DNA of 64,000 nucleotides from SAR92 clade bacterium H455 (GTDB lineage Bacteria; Pseudomonadota; Gammaproteobacteria; Pseudomonadales; Porticoccaceae): NCBI GenBank assembly GCA_024802545.1, contig CP103416.1, positions 2,294,001 to 2,358,000 of the forward strand, read 5' to 3'. Shown piece by piece: positions 37,416 to 46,594 of this stretch (position 1 is its first letter; each line of letters starts with the position of its first letter). The notes under the pieces were generated by a model. It saw only the letters and a program-made list of their open reading frames with translations, ran no database searches and was not told where the DNA came from. The position numbers and the translations under genes were made by a program.

Positions 37416-38273
37416 TTAGCTAGTGCGCGGATATCGAGTTGGTTTAAGACTATTCTTGATTTTCTCTAAATGGGGCAAAAAGTCCGGCCCGCGACGCAGA
37501 GTTACACCGGTGGCCAGCACATCAAGGATCACAAGATGAACAATACGCGAGGTCATGGGCATGTACTCATCGGTATTTTCCGGCACCTCAACATCCAGAG
37601 TCACACTGCTGACTTGCGCCAGCGGCGAATCCGGTGCAGTTAGGCCAATCACCGTTGAGCCACTGGCTCTGGCAATCTCTGCGATTTCCACCACTTCTTT
37701 AGTGCGCCCGGTGTGGGAGATAAAAAAGAACACATCGCCGGTGCTGCCAGTGGAGGCCAGCATGCGCTGCATCAATACATCATCGTGAAAAGACACCGGC
37801 AGATTAAAGCGAAAGAATTTATTTTCAGCGTCTCTGGCCACAGAACCCGAAGCGCCGACACCAAAAAAGTAGATACGCTTGGCTTGAATTAGCTTATCCA
37901 CCACCTGATTGACGCGGCTATGGCTGATTTTGTCACGCACCATAGCGAGATTATTAATCGTGCCATCAAAGATCTTCGGCGTGTAGCTACTGACATCGTC
38001 ATCAGGATCCACATTGCGGTTAACAAAACGCACACCGCTCACTAGAGCTTTTGCCAGTTTGAGCTTGAAATCGGGAAACCCCGCTGCATCGAAGCGCTTG
38101 CAAAACCGATTGACACTTGGCTCGCTGACCGCAGCCGCTTTAGCCAGGGTCGCAATACTGGATCTGGTTGCGCTATCGGGGTCCGCGAGAATCACTCGCG
38201 CCACTTTGCTCTCAGACTTGTTTAGATTGGGCAATTGATCAGAAATAATATTGATCAGATTTTGTGAATGCAT
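37416..38273 (-). CDS. hexR: RpiR-family regulator HexR
   Basis: A 285-residue repressor. An N-terminal HTH_6 domain (about 1-77) has SIATLAKAAAVSEPSVNRFCKRF. A C-terminal SIS sugar-phosphate-binding domain (about 125-260) has GVGASGSVARDAENKFFRF and SHTGRTKEVVEIAEIARASG. HexR represses glycolytic, Entner-Doudoroff and gluconeogenic genes in gammaproteobacteria and is released by 2-keto-3-deoxy-6-phosphogluconate. It lies divergent from gap-pyk with a HexR-like palindrome in the spacer. Two more palindromes lie upstream of edd and pgi, supporting a local regulon. Confidence 0.9.
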   Translation of the reverse strand: MHSQNLINIISDQLPNLNKSESKVARVILADPDSATRSSIATLAKAAAVSEPSVNRFCKRFDAAGFPDFKLKLAKALVSGVRFVNRNVDPDDDVSSYTPKIFDGTINNLAMVRDKISHSRVNQVVDKLIQAKRIYFFGVGASGSVARDAENKFFRFNLPVSFHDDVLMQRMLASTGSTGDVFFFISHTGRTKEVVEIAEIARASGSTVIGLTAPDSPLAQVSSVTLDVEVPENTDEYMPMTSRIVHLVILDVLATGVTLRRGPDFLPHLEKIKNSLKPTRYPRTS

Positions 38274-38449
38274 AGCTATAACCCTTTAGCTTTTCGTCTT
38301 GTTCCGTAATAGAGCCCGTCAGTTTAAGGTTTTTAAGCGCCAATGTCCGCTTTCACCCCAAAGTTGGTAAGAATATTTCACCAGAACCATGACCGAGACA
38401 AACAGAACCACTAAAATGCGTTCTTTTACATACTAAAATAGGCTTATCG

Positions 38450-38478
38450 TTGCCTAAAATTTTATTAAAGCCTATAAT
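38450..38478 (+). promoter_or_regulatory. Sigma-70 promoter of gap-pyk
   Basis: TTGCCT (38450-38455) is separated from a perfect TATAAT (38473-38478) by 17 nt. The predicted start at about 38485 falls inside the HexR-like palindrome. Confidence 0.8.
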
Positions 38479-38481
38479 TTA

Positions 38482-38496
38482 CGTAAGTTTACTACA
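38482..38496. promoter_or_regulatory. HexR-like operator at the gap promoter
   Basis: The 15-mer CGTAAGTTTACTACA matches the palindrome TGTARTWWWAYTACA (HexR consensus as I recall it) at 13 of 15 positions. It overlaps the predicted transcription start of gap, 17 bp before the ATG, the position expected for a repressor. Confidence 0.7.
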
Positions 38497-38513
38497 CTTA
38501 ACGAGGCTCCATT

Positions 38514-39542
38514 ATGTATAGAATCGCCATTAACGGTTTTGGTCGCATCGGCCGCAATATTGTCCGCGCCCTCTACGAGCGCCCAGAGCTTCGCGAGCAA
38601 ATCCAAATCGTCGCGATCAATGATCTCGGCAGCCTAGAAATTAGCGCGCATCTGCTCCAGTTCGATACAGTACACGGTCGCTTTAACCAGCAGGTTGAAG
38701 TCACAGAAAATGCCATCGTTATTAATGGCGACATAATCAACTGGTCGAGCGAACGCAATCCAACTGACCTGCCATGGTCTGACTTAAATGTTGATCTGGT
38801 TTGCGAGTGCACTGGCGTATTCACTAGCCGCGACAAAGCAGCGCTGCACCTGGAAGCCGGCGCCAAGAAAGTCATTATTTCAGCACCTGGCGCAAATGCC
38901 GATGCAACCATAGTGTTTGGCGTCAACGATCATGTTCTGGATGGCTCTCAAGAGATTATTTCAAACGCCTCTTGTACCACTAACTGCTTGGCACCCATGG
39001 TGCAGCCTCTGCAGGAGAGCATTGGTATCCTCAGCGGTTACATGACCACAGTACACGCCTATACCAACGACCAGCAGCTCAGTGACGTCTGTCATTCAGA
39101 TGTCTACCGTTCTAGATCCGCCACTCAATCAATGATCCCAACCAAGACTGGTGCCGCAGTAGCGATTGGCTTGGTGCTGCCAGAGCTGGCCGGCAAGCTA
39201 GATGGCTTAGCCGTGCGTGTACCCACTATTAACGTGTCACTGGTTGATCTCACATTTAATGCTGGCCGCCAGACTACAGTTGAAGAAGTCAACGAACTGC
39301 TGCTTAAAGCATCTCAGGGCGCGCTCAAATCCGTGCTTTGCTACAACGACAAGCCACTGGTATCTGTAGACTTTAATCACACCCCCTTCTCCTGTAACTT
39401 CGATGCCACCCAAACACGCGTCAATGGCTCGCTGGTTAAAGTAATGGCCTGGTATGACAATGAGTGGGGCTTCTCCAACCGCATGCTCGACAACTCCCTA
39501 GTACTGTTAGCTAGTGCTGCGGAGCAAAAAGATGCCGCGTAG
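38514..39542 (+). CDS. gap: Glyceraldehyde-3-phosphate dehydrogenase, type I
   Basis: A 342-residue NAD-type GAPDH that oxidises glyceraldehyde-3-phosphate to 1,3-bisphosphoglycerate. NAD motif INGFGRIGR is at 6-14, the catalytic cysteine is Cys154 in [11 protein letters not shown] and the partner histidine His181 is in [23 protein letters not shown] and [12 protein letters not shown] are intact. Some Epd-like features at the N-terminus do not outweigh these GAPDH motifs. It is the first gene of gap-pyk and overlaps the pyk start by 11 bp. A HexR-like site overlaps its promoter. Confidence 0.95.
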   Translation: MYRIAINGFGRIGRNIVRALYERPELREQIQIVAINDLGSLEISAHLLQFDTVHGRFNQQVEVTENAIVINGDIINWSSERNPTDLPWSDLNVDLVCECTGVFTSRDKAALHLEAGAKKVIISAPGANADATIVFGVNDHVLDGSQEIISNASCTTNCLAPMVQPLQESIGILSGYMTTVHAYTNDQQLSDVCHSDVYRSRSATQSMIPTKTGAAVAIGLVLPELAGKLDGLAVRVPTINVSLVDLTFNAGRQTTVEEVNELLLKASQGALKSVLCYNDKPLVSVDFNHTPFSCNFDATQTRVNGSLVKVMAWYDNEWGFSNRMLDNSLVLLASAAEQKDAA

Positions 39543-40977
39543 AACCAAGATTCTCGCAACACTCGGCCCCGCTACACACCATGAACAGGGTATTCGCGGG
39601 CTTATTCTTGCCGGTGTTAATGTCTTCCGCCTGAACTTCTCACATGGCAGCGCCGAAGAGCATTCCATGCGAGCTGCCATGATTCGCGAAATCGCGCTCG
39701 AGCTGAAAACCCCCGTTGGCATTCTCTGCGATATGCAGGGTCCGAAAATTCGTATCGGCAGCTTTCTCAATGATATGAAAATCAACTTGGCAGAAAATGA
39801 TAGCTTTGTACTCAACAGCCAGATCGATGTTGATTCAGGGAGCCAAGATGGCGTTCATATAGATAGCGACCTGCTTAACGATATCAATGCTGGCGACACC
39901 CTGCTGTTAGACGACGGCCGTATGACCTTTTTGGTTGAATCACGCAACCCTCACTCAGTCACCTGTCGGGTAGTTCAAGGTGGTGTGTTATCAAGTAAAA
40001 AAGGTGTGAACAAATTCGGTGGCGGTCTCTCCGCTCCGGCGCTCACCGAGAAAGACAAGGCGGACATTAAAACCGCTGCGTCATTGAAAACCGATTATCT
40101 GGCGATCTCCTTTGTGCGCTCGAAAGACGATATTGAAGAGACTCGCGAACTGCTGGTTGCAGCCGGCAGCGGTGCTCACATTATTGCCAAGATCGAACGT
40201 GCCGAAGCTATCACCGACGAGTTTTTGCCCGGCATTATTGCCAGCGCCGATGGCGTGATGGTGGCCCGTGGCGATCTCGGTGTTGAGATTGGCGATGCCA
40301 ACCTGGTGGCTGTGCAGAAGCAGCTTATTGAAGCCGCCAATGCTGCTAACAAAGTTGTTATCACTGCCACCCAGATGATGGAGTCAATGATTACCGCTTC
40401 GACCCCTACCCGCGCAGAAGTATTCGATGTAGCCAATGCCGTGCTCGACGGCACCGATGCCGTAATGCTCTCGGCAGAAACTGCAGTGGGCATGTACCCG
40501 GTTGAAACCGTAAAAGCCATGGTGCGAATCATTGAGGGTGCTGAACTGCATCCCCTGGCACAGCGTTCCAAGCACAGAATTGATCAGACCTTTGCCAGCA
40601 TAGATGAATCTCTAGCTCTGGCAGCCATGTATGTAGCCAATCACCTTGAAGGCGTTAAAGCGGTTATCTGCATGACCGCAACTGGCTTTGCGCCACTGAT
40701 CATGTCGCGCATTACCTCTTCGCTGCCAATTTATGCGATGGCAGAAAAGCTCGGCACCTGTGAAATCACTGCACTCTACAAAGGTGTGATACCAGTGCCC
40801 TTTCACGCTTCAGCGCTAAATCCATCAGAGGTTAATCACCGTGCAGTGGAAACATTGCGCGAGCACAACGCTGTTACAGATGGCGATCTAGTGCTGATTA
40901 CCAAAGGGGACTTTGTCAATGTGCACGGCGGCACAAACACCTTGAAAATTGTTCGAGTTGGCGACGTTATTCAGTAG
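39532..40977 (+). CDS. pyk: Pyruvate kinase
   Basis: A 481-residue type II pyruvate kinase (PykA-like) that transfers phosphate from PEP to ADP. It carries [10 protein letters not shown] (5-14), the active-site segment [11 protein letters not shown], and the cation-site [14 protein letters not shown]-terminal allosteric domain is present. The ATG at 39532, inside the gap stop region, is preferred to one at 39514 because GGAG precedes it and the sequence begins [13 protein letters not shown] like other pyruvate kinases. The overlap implies translational coupling with gap. Confidence 0.95.
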   Translation: MPRRTKILATLGPATHHEQGIRGLILAGVNVFRLNFSHGSAEEHSMRAAMIREIALELKTPVGILCDMQGPKIRIGSFLNDMKINLAENDSFVLNSQIDVDSGSQDGVHIDSDLLNDINAGDTLLLDDGRMTFLVESRNPHSVTCRVVQGGVLSSKKGVNKFGGGLSAPALTEKDKADIKTAASLKTDYLAISFVRSKDDIEETRELLVAAGSGAHIIAKIERAEAITDEFLPGIIASADGVMVARGDLGVEIGDANLVAVQKQLIEAANAANKVVITATQMMESMITASTPTRAEVFDVANAVLDGTDAVMLSAETAVGMYPVETVKAMVRIIEGAELHPLAQRSKHRIDQTFASIDESLALAAMYVANHLEGVKAVICMTATGFAPLIMSRITSSLPIYAMAEKLGTCEITALYKGVIPVPFHASALNPSEVNHRAVETLREHNAVTDGDLVLITKGDFVNVHGGTNTLKIVRVGDVIQ

Positions 40978-41036
40978 CCAGCAAGAAAAACCGTCTCTTC
41001 CAGGCCATGGATGGCCACTTAATTTAAATTGCGCTC

Positions 41037-41065
41037 CTCTGCTCAATACTCTGCTCTGCTCAATA
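41037..41065. repeat. Short direct repeat after pyk
   Basis: CTCTGCTCAATA occurs at 41037-41048 and 41054-41065 in the pyk 3' region. It may be a small duplication or a chance pattern; no function is evident. Confidence 0.4.
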
Positions 41066-41103
41066 GCCATCTACCAAAGTCTTTTCGGTACTGGATAGGC
41101 AAT

Positions 41104-41131
41104 AAAAAAGGGCCAGTCTCCCGGCCCTTTT
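41104..41131. terminator. Bidirectional terminator between pyk and the pore-forming protein gene
   Basis: A 9-bp stem AAAAGGGCC/GGCCCTTTT (41106-41114 and 41123-41131) with an 8-nt loop. On the minus strand the T-run continues (complement of 41104-41109), so it terminates the minus-strand gene well and pyk less strongly. Confidence 0.85.
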
Positions 41132-41172
41132 AGACACTCTTTATTACTACTCTTTGAAAACAATTCCACTGA

Positions 41173-42375
41173 TCAGGCTATAGCTTCTGCCTTAACTGTA
41201 GCTTTAGCTTGGACGTTCTGAACCTGATTGTAATAGGTAATGATATCCACAGTTGGTGCAGCGGCGGTTGCGGCTAAAACCTGAGCCTGAGTCATACCCA
41301 CTTCCAACTGAGCATTATTAACATTGAGCTCAAGATGCAAATCGCCAGCCTGCTTGTAGGCAGCAGCCCACTCGACGATGGCATCATCTATATCTGAGGC
41401 CACAGCAGTAAAGTTAGCCGATCCTGCATCGGTAACCGCAAGTTTAATATCGTTCACAGCCAAGGCCACATCCGACTCCAGAGTCTGCCATTCAGCTAGA
41501 ATGGATTGCAGATTAGTCTCGATATCGTTGGCTTCAGTAGACATAGCAGTGAAGTTTTTCGACAGAATCTGTAACGCTGCAACATCAGCAGTCAAACCGG
41601 TGATCTGACTTTCATCTGACTTAATAAGGTCGTTATCGGCCTTGATTTTAACGCCATCAATGGCGATAACAGCGGTTGCTGCAATCACTGCTGGACCGAG
41701 CACAAACCACACCAGCGCTCCTTCAGGGAAGGCTGCGATGGTTGCAACTATCCCCAGAGTTAACGCTATACCATCGACAATGGCCAGAGCCACTATGGAA
41801 GCCGTAAGGCTCTTAATCTCCGCTTTAAGGGTATCTATGTCAGCATTGAGTTTATCGATTTGAGCCTGATCAGCCTTTGCGTCTACAGCTGACTTAGTGG
41901 CAATAGCCTGCAGGTTGGCAGCCAGTGTTGGCAGCTCCTCTTTGAAGTTTTTAACCGCAGCCAGCGCACCACTGATAAAAGTCACTACCAAACTCAATGT
42001 ATTGTTCACATTAGTCAGGTCGGCATTCAGTGCTTGCAGAGCAGCTTTATTGCTTGGGTCAGCTTCAAGAGTCATGGCCTGACTTTTGGCATCGGCTAAC
42101 AGCTGGGTAATCGTAGCGTTGTAACTTTGCACTTCGTCGGGCACATTTAACAATCGTGCCATAACATTGTTAACCCAAGTTAGCGCCCCGGCATCAGCTG
42201 CTTCAAAAGCCGTGGTAAAGTCTTGCCAATCCGGGGGATTAGTATTGAGGGTCGGTAAACTTGATGACAAAACGCTGGTGACCAGTGTATTCACGGCCAC
42301 AACATTTTCTTTGTAGGAGGTCTGCGCAACTCCTAGCGAGAGTGAATTTTTACTAATTGCATGGGCAAGAGCCAT
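41173..42375 (-). CDS. Predicted alpha-helical pore-forming protein (HBL/Cry6/ClyA-like)
   Basis: A 400-residue, Ala/Asn/Asp-rich helical protein. Long amphipathic helices occupy about residues 20-190 and 245-345. A hydrophobic hairpin lies in the middle at 193-240, built as two apolar stretches around FPEGALVW. This layout of a helix bundle, membrane hairpin and helix bundle is that of Bacillus HBL/NHE components, Cry6A and XaxA/YaxA. The segment with FKEELPTLAANLQ and the heptad KLNADIDTLKAEIKSLTAS (175-193) resembles HBL helices by eye. No signal peptide or other secretion signal is seen. No partner component lies nearby. The function is not proven; a structural coiled-coil protein is the main alternative. 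It is monocistronic with its own terminator. Confidence 0.62.
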   Translation of the reverse strand: MALAHAISKNSLSLGVAQTSYKENVVAVNTLVTSVLSSSLPTLNTNPPDWQDFTTAFEAADAGALTWVNNVMARLLNVPDEVQSYNATITQLLADAKSQAMTLEADPSNKAALQALNADLTNVNNTLSLVVTFISGALAAVKNFKEELPTLAANLQAIATKSAVDAKADQAQIDKLNADIDTLKAEIKSLTASIVALAIVDGIALTLGIVATIAAFPEGALVWFVLGPAVIAATAVIAIDGVKIKADNDLIKSDESQITGLTADVAALQILSKNFTAMSTEANDIETNLQSILAEWQTLESDVALAVNDIKLAVTDAGSANFTAVASDIDDAIVEWAAAYKQAGDLHLELNVNNAQLEVGMTQAQVLAATAAAPTVDIITYYNQVQNVQAKATVKAEAIA

Positions 42376-42683
42376 AATAATTTTCCTTATTTATAGTGTT
42401 TTTAGATAGCCCCTTTTCCTTCGAGGCGGCGCAAGCCTAATCCAAGCAGCAATGCTAAAAACAGGAACAAATACTCATATTACAGGCTAGATGATATTGA
42501 TCAGAGGTAGTGCACAAACGCTCTATACAGAGGGTGGGGAGGAAGTAAGGCACTGCGTATTTGAGTGTGAAACTTAAACTCAGGCTGGGATTTGTGTTAC
42601 GTTTTTTTGCTAGTCACAGAACCTGACCTCCATATCAGGCTCTGACCTAGCAGAGGATATTGCACTTAAAAATTTATAGAAAC
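42376..42683. other. Intergenic region upstream of the pore-forming protein gene
   Basis: A 308-bp gap downstream of pgl. It holds a 9-bp hairpin with one wobble (42620-42645 region; AGAGCCTGA with TCAGGTTCT on the minus strand). It also holds a short hydrophobic reading frame remnant (42402-42479, minus strand) and AT-rich sequence that probably carries the promoter of the pore-forming gene. A GGAAAA stretch precedes its start codon. Confidence 0.55.
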
Positions 42684-43382
42684 TTACTGAGCCCAGTAGA
42701 TCGATACTGGGGTGTGCTGCTGTTGTAAGATCGCCCGAATCGGCAGTTCCATTACATCATCACCAGCAGTGGCCTGAGTCAGTACCTGCTGCTTGCTGGC
42801 ACCACTGATATGAATCACCAGAGACTCAGTATTCAATAGTCGCGGTAAAGTCATGCTCATGCGCTGATGAGGAGCGTCCAGTGGCGTGACCGCAATACAG
42901 TCTGCGCCGGAATGCATGTCCAGACCGCGCGCTAAAGCCTCGGAGCCAGGGAACAATGAGGCGGTATGGCCGTCGTCACCCATACCTAAGATAACCACGG
43001 TAAAGCGACCCATCGCATTCAAGCGCCGCTGGCATTCAGCTTCGCCGTCGAGGGCATTTTCAGCATCGGTTTTAAGGGCCAGATACTGAGCTTTATGAGC
43101 TTCATTGATCAGCAAGTTTTCGCGCACCAGCTTTTCATTACTCGCCGCGTGATCGGCATTGACCCAGCGCTCATCAGCCAGGGCAACAGTGACCTTTGAC
43201 CAATCCAGTTGACACTGAGACAACAGATGAAAGAAACCCACTGGCGTGCGCCCCCCAGAGACAACCAGAGAGGCACAGCCTTCAGCCGCAATAGCAGAAC
43301 TCAACAGGTCGCTGACCTTAGCCGTAAGCGCTGCATCCAGTGCAGAGGTATTTTCAAATTTATGCATCGACATACTATTCAT
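42684..43382 (-). CDS. pgl: 6-phosphogluconolactonase
   Basis: A 232-residue DevB/SOL-type lactonase that hydrolyses 6-phosphogluconolactone to 6-phosphogluconate. It carries SGGRTP (42-47), DERW (69-72) and the active-site GMGDDGHTASLFPG (about 132-145). It starts 18 bp after zwf on the same strand and supplies the step linking Zwf to Edd. It is the last gene of the Entner-Doudoroff operon. Confidence 0.94.
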   Translation of the reverse strand: MNSMSMHKFENTSALDAALTAKVSDLLSSAIAAEGCASLVVSGGRTPVGFFHLLSQCQLDWSKVTVALADERWVNADHAASNEKLVRENLLINEAHKAQYLALKTDAENALDGEAECQRRLNAMGRFTVVILGMGDDGHTASLFPGSEALARGLDMHSGADCIAVTPLDAPHQRMSMTLPRLLNTESLVIHISGASKQQVLTQATAGDDVMELPIRAILQQQHTPVSIYWAQ

Positions 43383-43400
43383 CCTTTTCCCTTACCTGAC

Positions 43401-44861
43401 TTACGCTTCGTACCAGCTACGCTGATCTTTTTCCATCAACATGTCGGCCTTGGAGGGACCCCAGGTACCAGCGCTGTAGGTCTTGGTACCTACGTTCTTA
43501 TCAGCCCACGAATCCAACAGCTGATCACACCAGCGCCAGGAGGCTTCAATTTCATCGCGACTAACAAATAGCCACTGATCACCTTTGATCACCTCTAAAA
43601 AGAGGCGCTCGTAGGCATCGGCAATTCGCGACTCACCAGAAGAATCAAAGAAGTCCAGATTCAAGGTGCGCTTCTCAAGGCTGAGGCGCTCTTTGAGGCT
43701 CTGCTTCTTGGAGAACATCTCCAGCTCAATACCTTCATTTGGCTGCAGGCGAATAATCAGGCGATTTTGTGCATCACCGCCTTTATCCGGAAAAATCGCA
43801 TGGGGAATCTCCTTGTAGGTAATTACCACCTGAGTCACCTTGTCCTGCATACGCTTGCCGGTACGCAGATAAAACGGCACGCCAGCCCAACGCCAGTTGT
43901 CGATATAGGCTTTTAGCGCAACAAAGGTTTCAGTGTCGTTGCTACTGTCTTGACTGCCCTCTTCTTCCTTATAGCCAACCACTGGCTCACCAGCAATCCA
44001 GCCAGCGGAGTATTGTCCGCGCACTGATTGCTCGAGAACATTTTCGCTGTCAATGGGTTTTAGTGCGCGCAGGATCTTAACTTTCTCGGCGCGAATCTCA
44101 TCTGCCTGGAGTGAATTTGGCGGCTCCATTGCAACCATACAAAGCAGCTGCAGGAGGTGATTCTGAATCATATCCCGTAGCTGACCTACATTATCATAGT
44201 AGCCCCAGCGGCCTTCGATACCGACAGTTTCAGCAACGGTAATCTGCACGTTATCGACACAGGTATTGTCCCACTGGGAGTTGATCATACGATTAGCAAA
44301 GCGCAGGGCCAGCAAATTCTGAACTGTTTCTTTGCCCAGGTAGTGATCAATGCGGTAGATATTGCGCTCATCAAAATATTCACCGACGGTGGCATTAACT
44401 GCGCGCGAGCTTTCGAGATCTTTACCGATGGGCTTTTCCAAGACAATGCGCGCCAACTTATCGACACAACCAGCAGCATCCAAATGGTTGCAGATAGAAC
44501 CGTACAGGCTCGGTGGCGTGGCCAGATAATAGATCGCGGTGCGCTTTTCAACTAGCCACTCTTTGAGTGTCAGGAAATCTTTTTTATGGGAGAAATCGAC
44601 TTTCATATAGCTCAGACGACGACTAAATTTGCGCCATGTAGCAGCCTCCCAATCGGATTCAGGAATATGCTTTTTGAGGTTTTCTTCAACCTCAGCAATA
44701 AATTCTTTACTGCTAACATCCTGGCGAGCCAGGCCGGCAATACGCACGCTATCGCCCAGCAAGCCAGCACGGTCCAACTGATAGAGCGCAGGAAATAACT
44801 TGCGCTCAGAGAGGTCGCCCTTTGCACCAAAGAGTACCAAATCAATATTGTTATTCATCAT
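43401..44861 (-). CDS. zwf: Glucose-6-phosphate 1-dehydrogenase
   Basis: A 486-residue enzyme that oxidises glucose-6-phosphate to the lactone with NADP. It carries the coenzyme-site FGAKGDLSERK (11-21), the substrate-site RIDHYLGKE (170-178), and EKPIGKDLES. Length is normal. It is the fourth gene of edd-glk-eda-zwf-pgl. The 71-bp spacer after eda contains an 8-bp hairpin (44876-44883 with 44907-44914) that could mark mRNA processing. No HexR-like site was seen directly upstream, so it probably depends on the operon promoter. Confidence 0.96.
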   Translation of the reverse strand: MMNNNIDLVLFGAKGDLSERKLFPALYQLDRAGLLGDSVRIAGLARQDVSSKEFIAEVEENLKKHIPESDWEAATWRKFSRRLSYMKVDFSHKKDFLTLKEWLVEKRTAIYYLATPPSLYGSICNHLDAAGCVDKLARIVLEKPIGKDLESSRAVNATVGEYFDERNIYRIDHYLGKETVQNLLALRFANRMINSQWDNTCVDNVQITVAETVGIEGRWGYYDNVGQLRDMIQNHLLQLLCMVAMEPPNSLQADEIRAEKVKILRALKPIDSENVLEQSVRGQYSAGWIAGEPVVGYKEEEGSQDSSNDTETFVALKAYIDNWRWAGVPFYLRTGKRMQDKVTQVVITYKEIPHAIFPDKGGDAQNRLIIRLQPNEGIELEMFSKKQSLKERLSLEKRTLNLDFFDSSGESRIADAYERLFLEVIKGDQWLFVSRDEIEASWRWCDQLLDSWADKNVGTKTYSAGTWGPSKADMLMEKDQRSWYEA

Positions 44862-44932
44862 TAAGCTCCCATTTGCAGCATTTCGTTATAACAAAAAGCT
44901 AAGCCAAAATGCTGTTAATTATTATTTTTTTA

Positions 44933-45550
44933 TCACTGACCCAGCAGGCTGGCCTCTCGGGCCAACTGCTCAATTTCGTCCCAGCGCTGATCGCGCACTA
45001 ACTGCGCAGGACAGATCCAAGAGCCACCGACACATAGTACATTTGGCAGGTTAAGATATTCCATGACATTATGCAGGCCAATGCCGCCAGTGGGGCAAAT
45101 TCGTGCTTCGCTAAAGGGACCGTACAGAGATTTGATCATGGCTGAACCCCCTGCAGCTTCAGCAGGGAAAAATTTAAAGTCGCGATAGCCCTGTTCCATG
45201 CAACGCATCATTTCGCTGGCTGAAGAGATACCTGGCAACAGACCAATGGACGAATCAGCGGCTGCAGCTAAAAGCTTGTCGGTGCTACCTGGAGAGACCA
45301 TAAACTGACAACCCAGATCTTCTGAGAGCTTAACCTGATCAGCGCTACAAACGGTTCCAGTACCCACAATAGCGCCGGGAACATGTTCTATGATTTGGCG
45401 AATGCCCTCTACAGCTGCTGCAGTTCTCAGGGTCACTTCAAGCACATTCAAACCACCTGCAATAAGCGCTTTTGCCAACGGCACAGCATCTTCTACACGA
45501 TCGATAACAATTACTGGGATTACCGTATTACCGGCCAAAAGATCTCGCAC
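44933..45550 (-). CDS. eda: 2-keto-3-deoxy-6-phosphogluconate aldolase
   Basis: A 205-residue class I aldolase that splits KDPG into pyruvate and glyceraldehyde-3-phosphate. The Schiff-base lysine is Lys126 in FKFFPAEAAGG and the catalytic glutamate is Glu39 in LEVTLRT. GTGTV (63-67) and PTGGI match the family. It follows glk by 67 bp. Its glyceraldehyde-3-phosphate product feeds the gap-pyk operon located 4 kb away. Confidence 0.96.
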   Translation of the reverse strand: MRDLLAGNTVIPVIVIDRVEDAVPLAKALIAGGLNVLEVTLRTAAAVEGIRQIIEHVPGAIVGTGTVCSADQVKLSEDLGCQFMVSPGSTDKLLAAAADSSIGLLPGISSASEMMRCMEQGYRDFKFFPAEAAGGSAMIKSLYGPFSEARICPTGGIGLHNVMEYLNLPNVLCVGGSWICPAQLVRDQRWDEIEQLAREASLLGQ

Positions 45551-45617
45551 TGATCACTCCTTAAGTGTTTTTAATAATGCTCTGTATTTAAATGTTCTGT
45601 AATTAAGTGTTGGTCAA

Positions 45618-46592
45618 CTATGTGTTCTGCAGCTTTTTCGCCGCGCCCAACAAACCGAGGTTATTGCGCGTCACTAGATAGACAGGGATAGGTTCTAAAT
45701 AAGAGGCAAAACGGCCCTTATCTTCAAACTTTTCACGGAATCCGCTGTTCACAAAAAATTCACGGAATCGCGGAACCACACCACCGGCAATATAAATACC
45801 GCCCTTGGCACCAAGGGTCAGGGCCAGATTGCCCGCTGCTGCACCCATGGATTCACAAAAAGTATCCAGCGCGGTAAGCGCTTGGGGGTTACTGTTAGCC
45901 AGCGCTGCTGCCACGACATCCGGAGGCGTAGTTAAGCTTGGATCAGTGGCTTCCATCTGACAGATAGCGTTGTAAATATTGACTATGCCTTTACCTGACA
46001 GCACACGCTCTAGAGATACGCGCTTAAAACTCTGCCGCAAACAGGTCAAGACATCCATCTGACGCTGGCCCACAGGGGCAAAATCAGCGTGACCGCCTTC
46101 AGTATCCAGCACATGATAGCCATCGCTATGGGAGATCAATGCCGCCATGCCGAGACCAGTGCCGGCGCCCAAAATACCCACTGGCTTATGCACTTGAGGC
46201 TCACCACCGCCGATTTTAATATAGTCATCCGCACCCAGTTCAGTGATACCGTGAGCCACGGCTTCAAAATCATTGATCACCACCAACTGCTGGCAACCAA
46301 ACCATCCCACCAAGTGAGTTTTAGTAAACTCCCAGTGGCTATTGGTAAAAGAGATATGCTCCACATCAGCGGGACAGGCCACGGCCAGACAAACACTGTG
46401 TGGCGCGCCAACAAAACCGGTGGCCAGAGCAACTTCATCTCTCAACTTAATAATCAGATCACTAAACTGGGGATACTCTTCAACCGAGTGATAAAACTCG
46501 AATTCGCTCTCCAGCTGACCTTCACGCAGCGCCGCAAAGCGTGCATTGGTGCCACCTATATCGGCGACTAAATTCCAACGTTGCTCAGTCAT
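45618..46592 (-). CDS. glk: Glucokinase
   Basis: A 324-residue bacterial glucokinase of the Glk (GLK) family. The ATP-site DIGGTNARFA is at residues 11-20, and the GAGTGLGMA motif around 137-145 and GGVVPR at about 278-283 match the family. It phosphorylates free glucose, indicating uptake by non-PTS transport. It starts 2 bp after edd and is followed by eda, so it is part of the Entner-Doudoroff operon. Confidence 0.95.
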   Translation of the reverse strand: MTEQRWNLVADIGGTNARFAALREGQLESEFEFYHSVEEYPQFSDLIIKLRDEVALATGFVGAPHSVCLAVACPADVEHISFTNSHWEFTKTHLVGWFGCQQLVVINDFEAVAHGITELGADDYIKIGGGEPQVHKPVGILGAGTGLGMAALISHSDGYHVLDTEGGHADFAPVGQRQMDVLTCLRQSFKRVSLERVLSGKGIVNIYNAICQMEATDPSLTTPPDVVAAALANSNPQALTALDTFCESMGAAAGNLALTLGAKGGIYIAGGVVPRFREFFVNSGFREKFEDKGRFASYLEPIPVYLVTRNNLGLLGAAKKLQNT

Positions 46593-46594
46593 GA

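Noticed and set aside
44862-44932. HexR site before zwf
   Set aside because: No 15-mer here matches more than about half of the consensus; zwf most likely uses the operon promoter.
45551-45617. HexR site between glk and eda
   Set aside because: TGTAATTAA matches only the left half of the palindrome.
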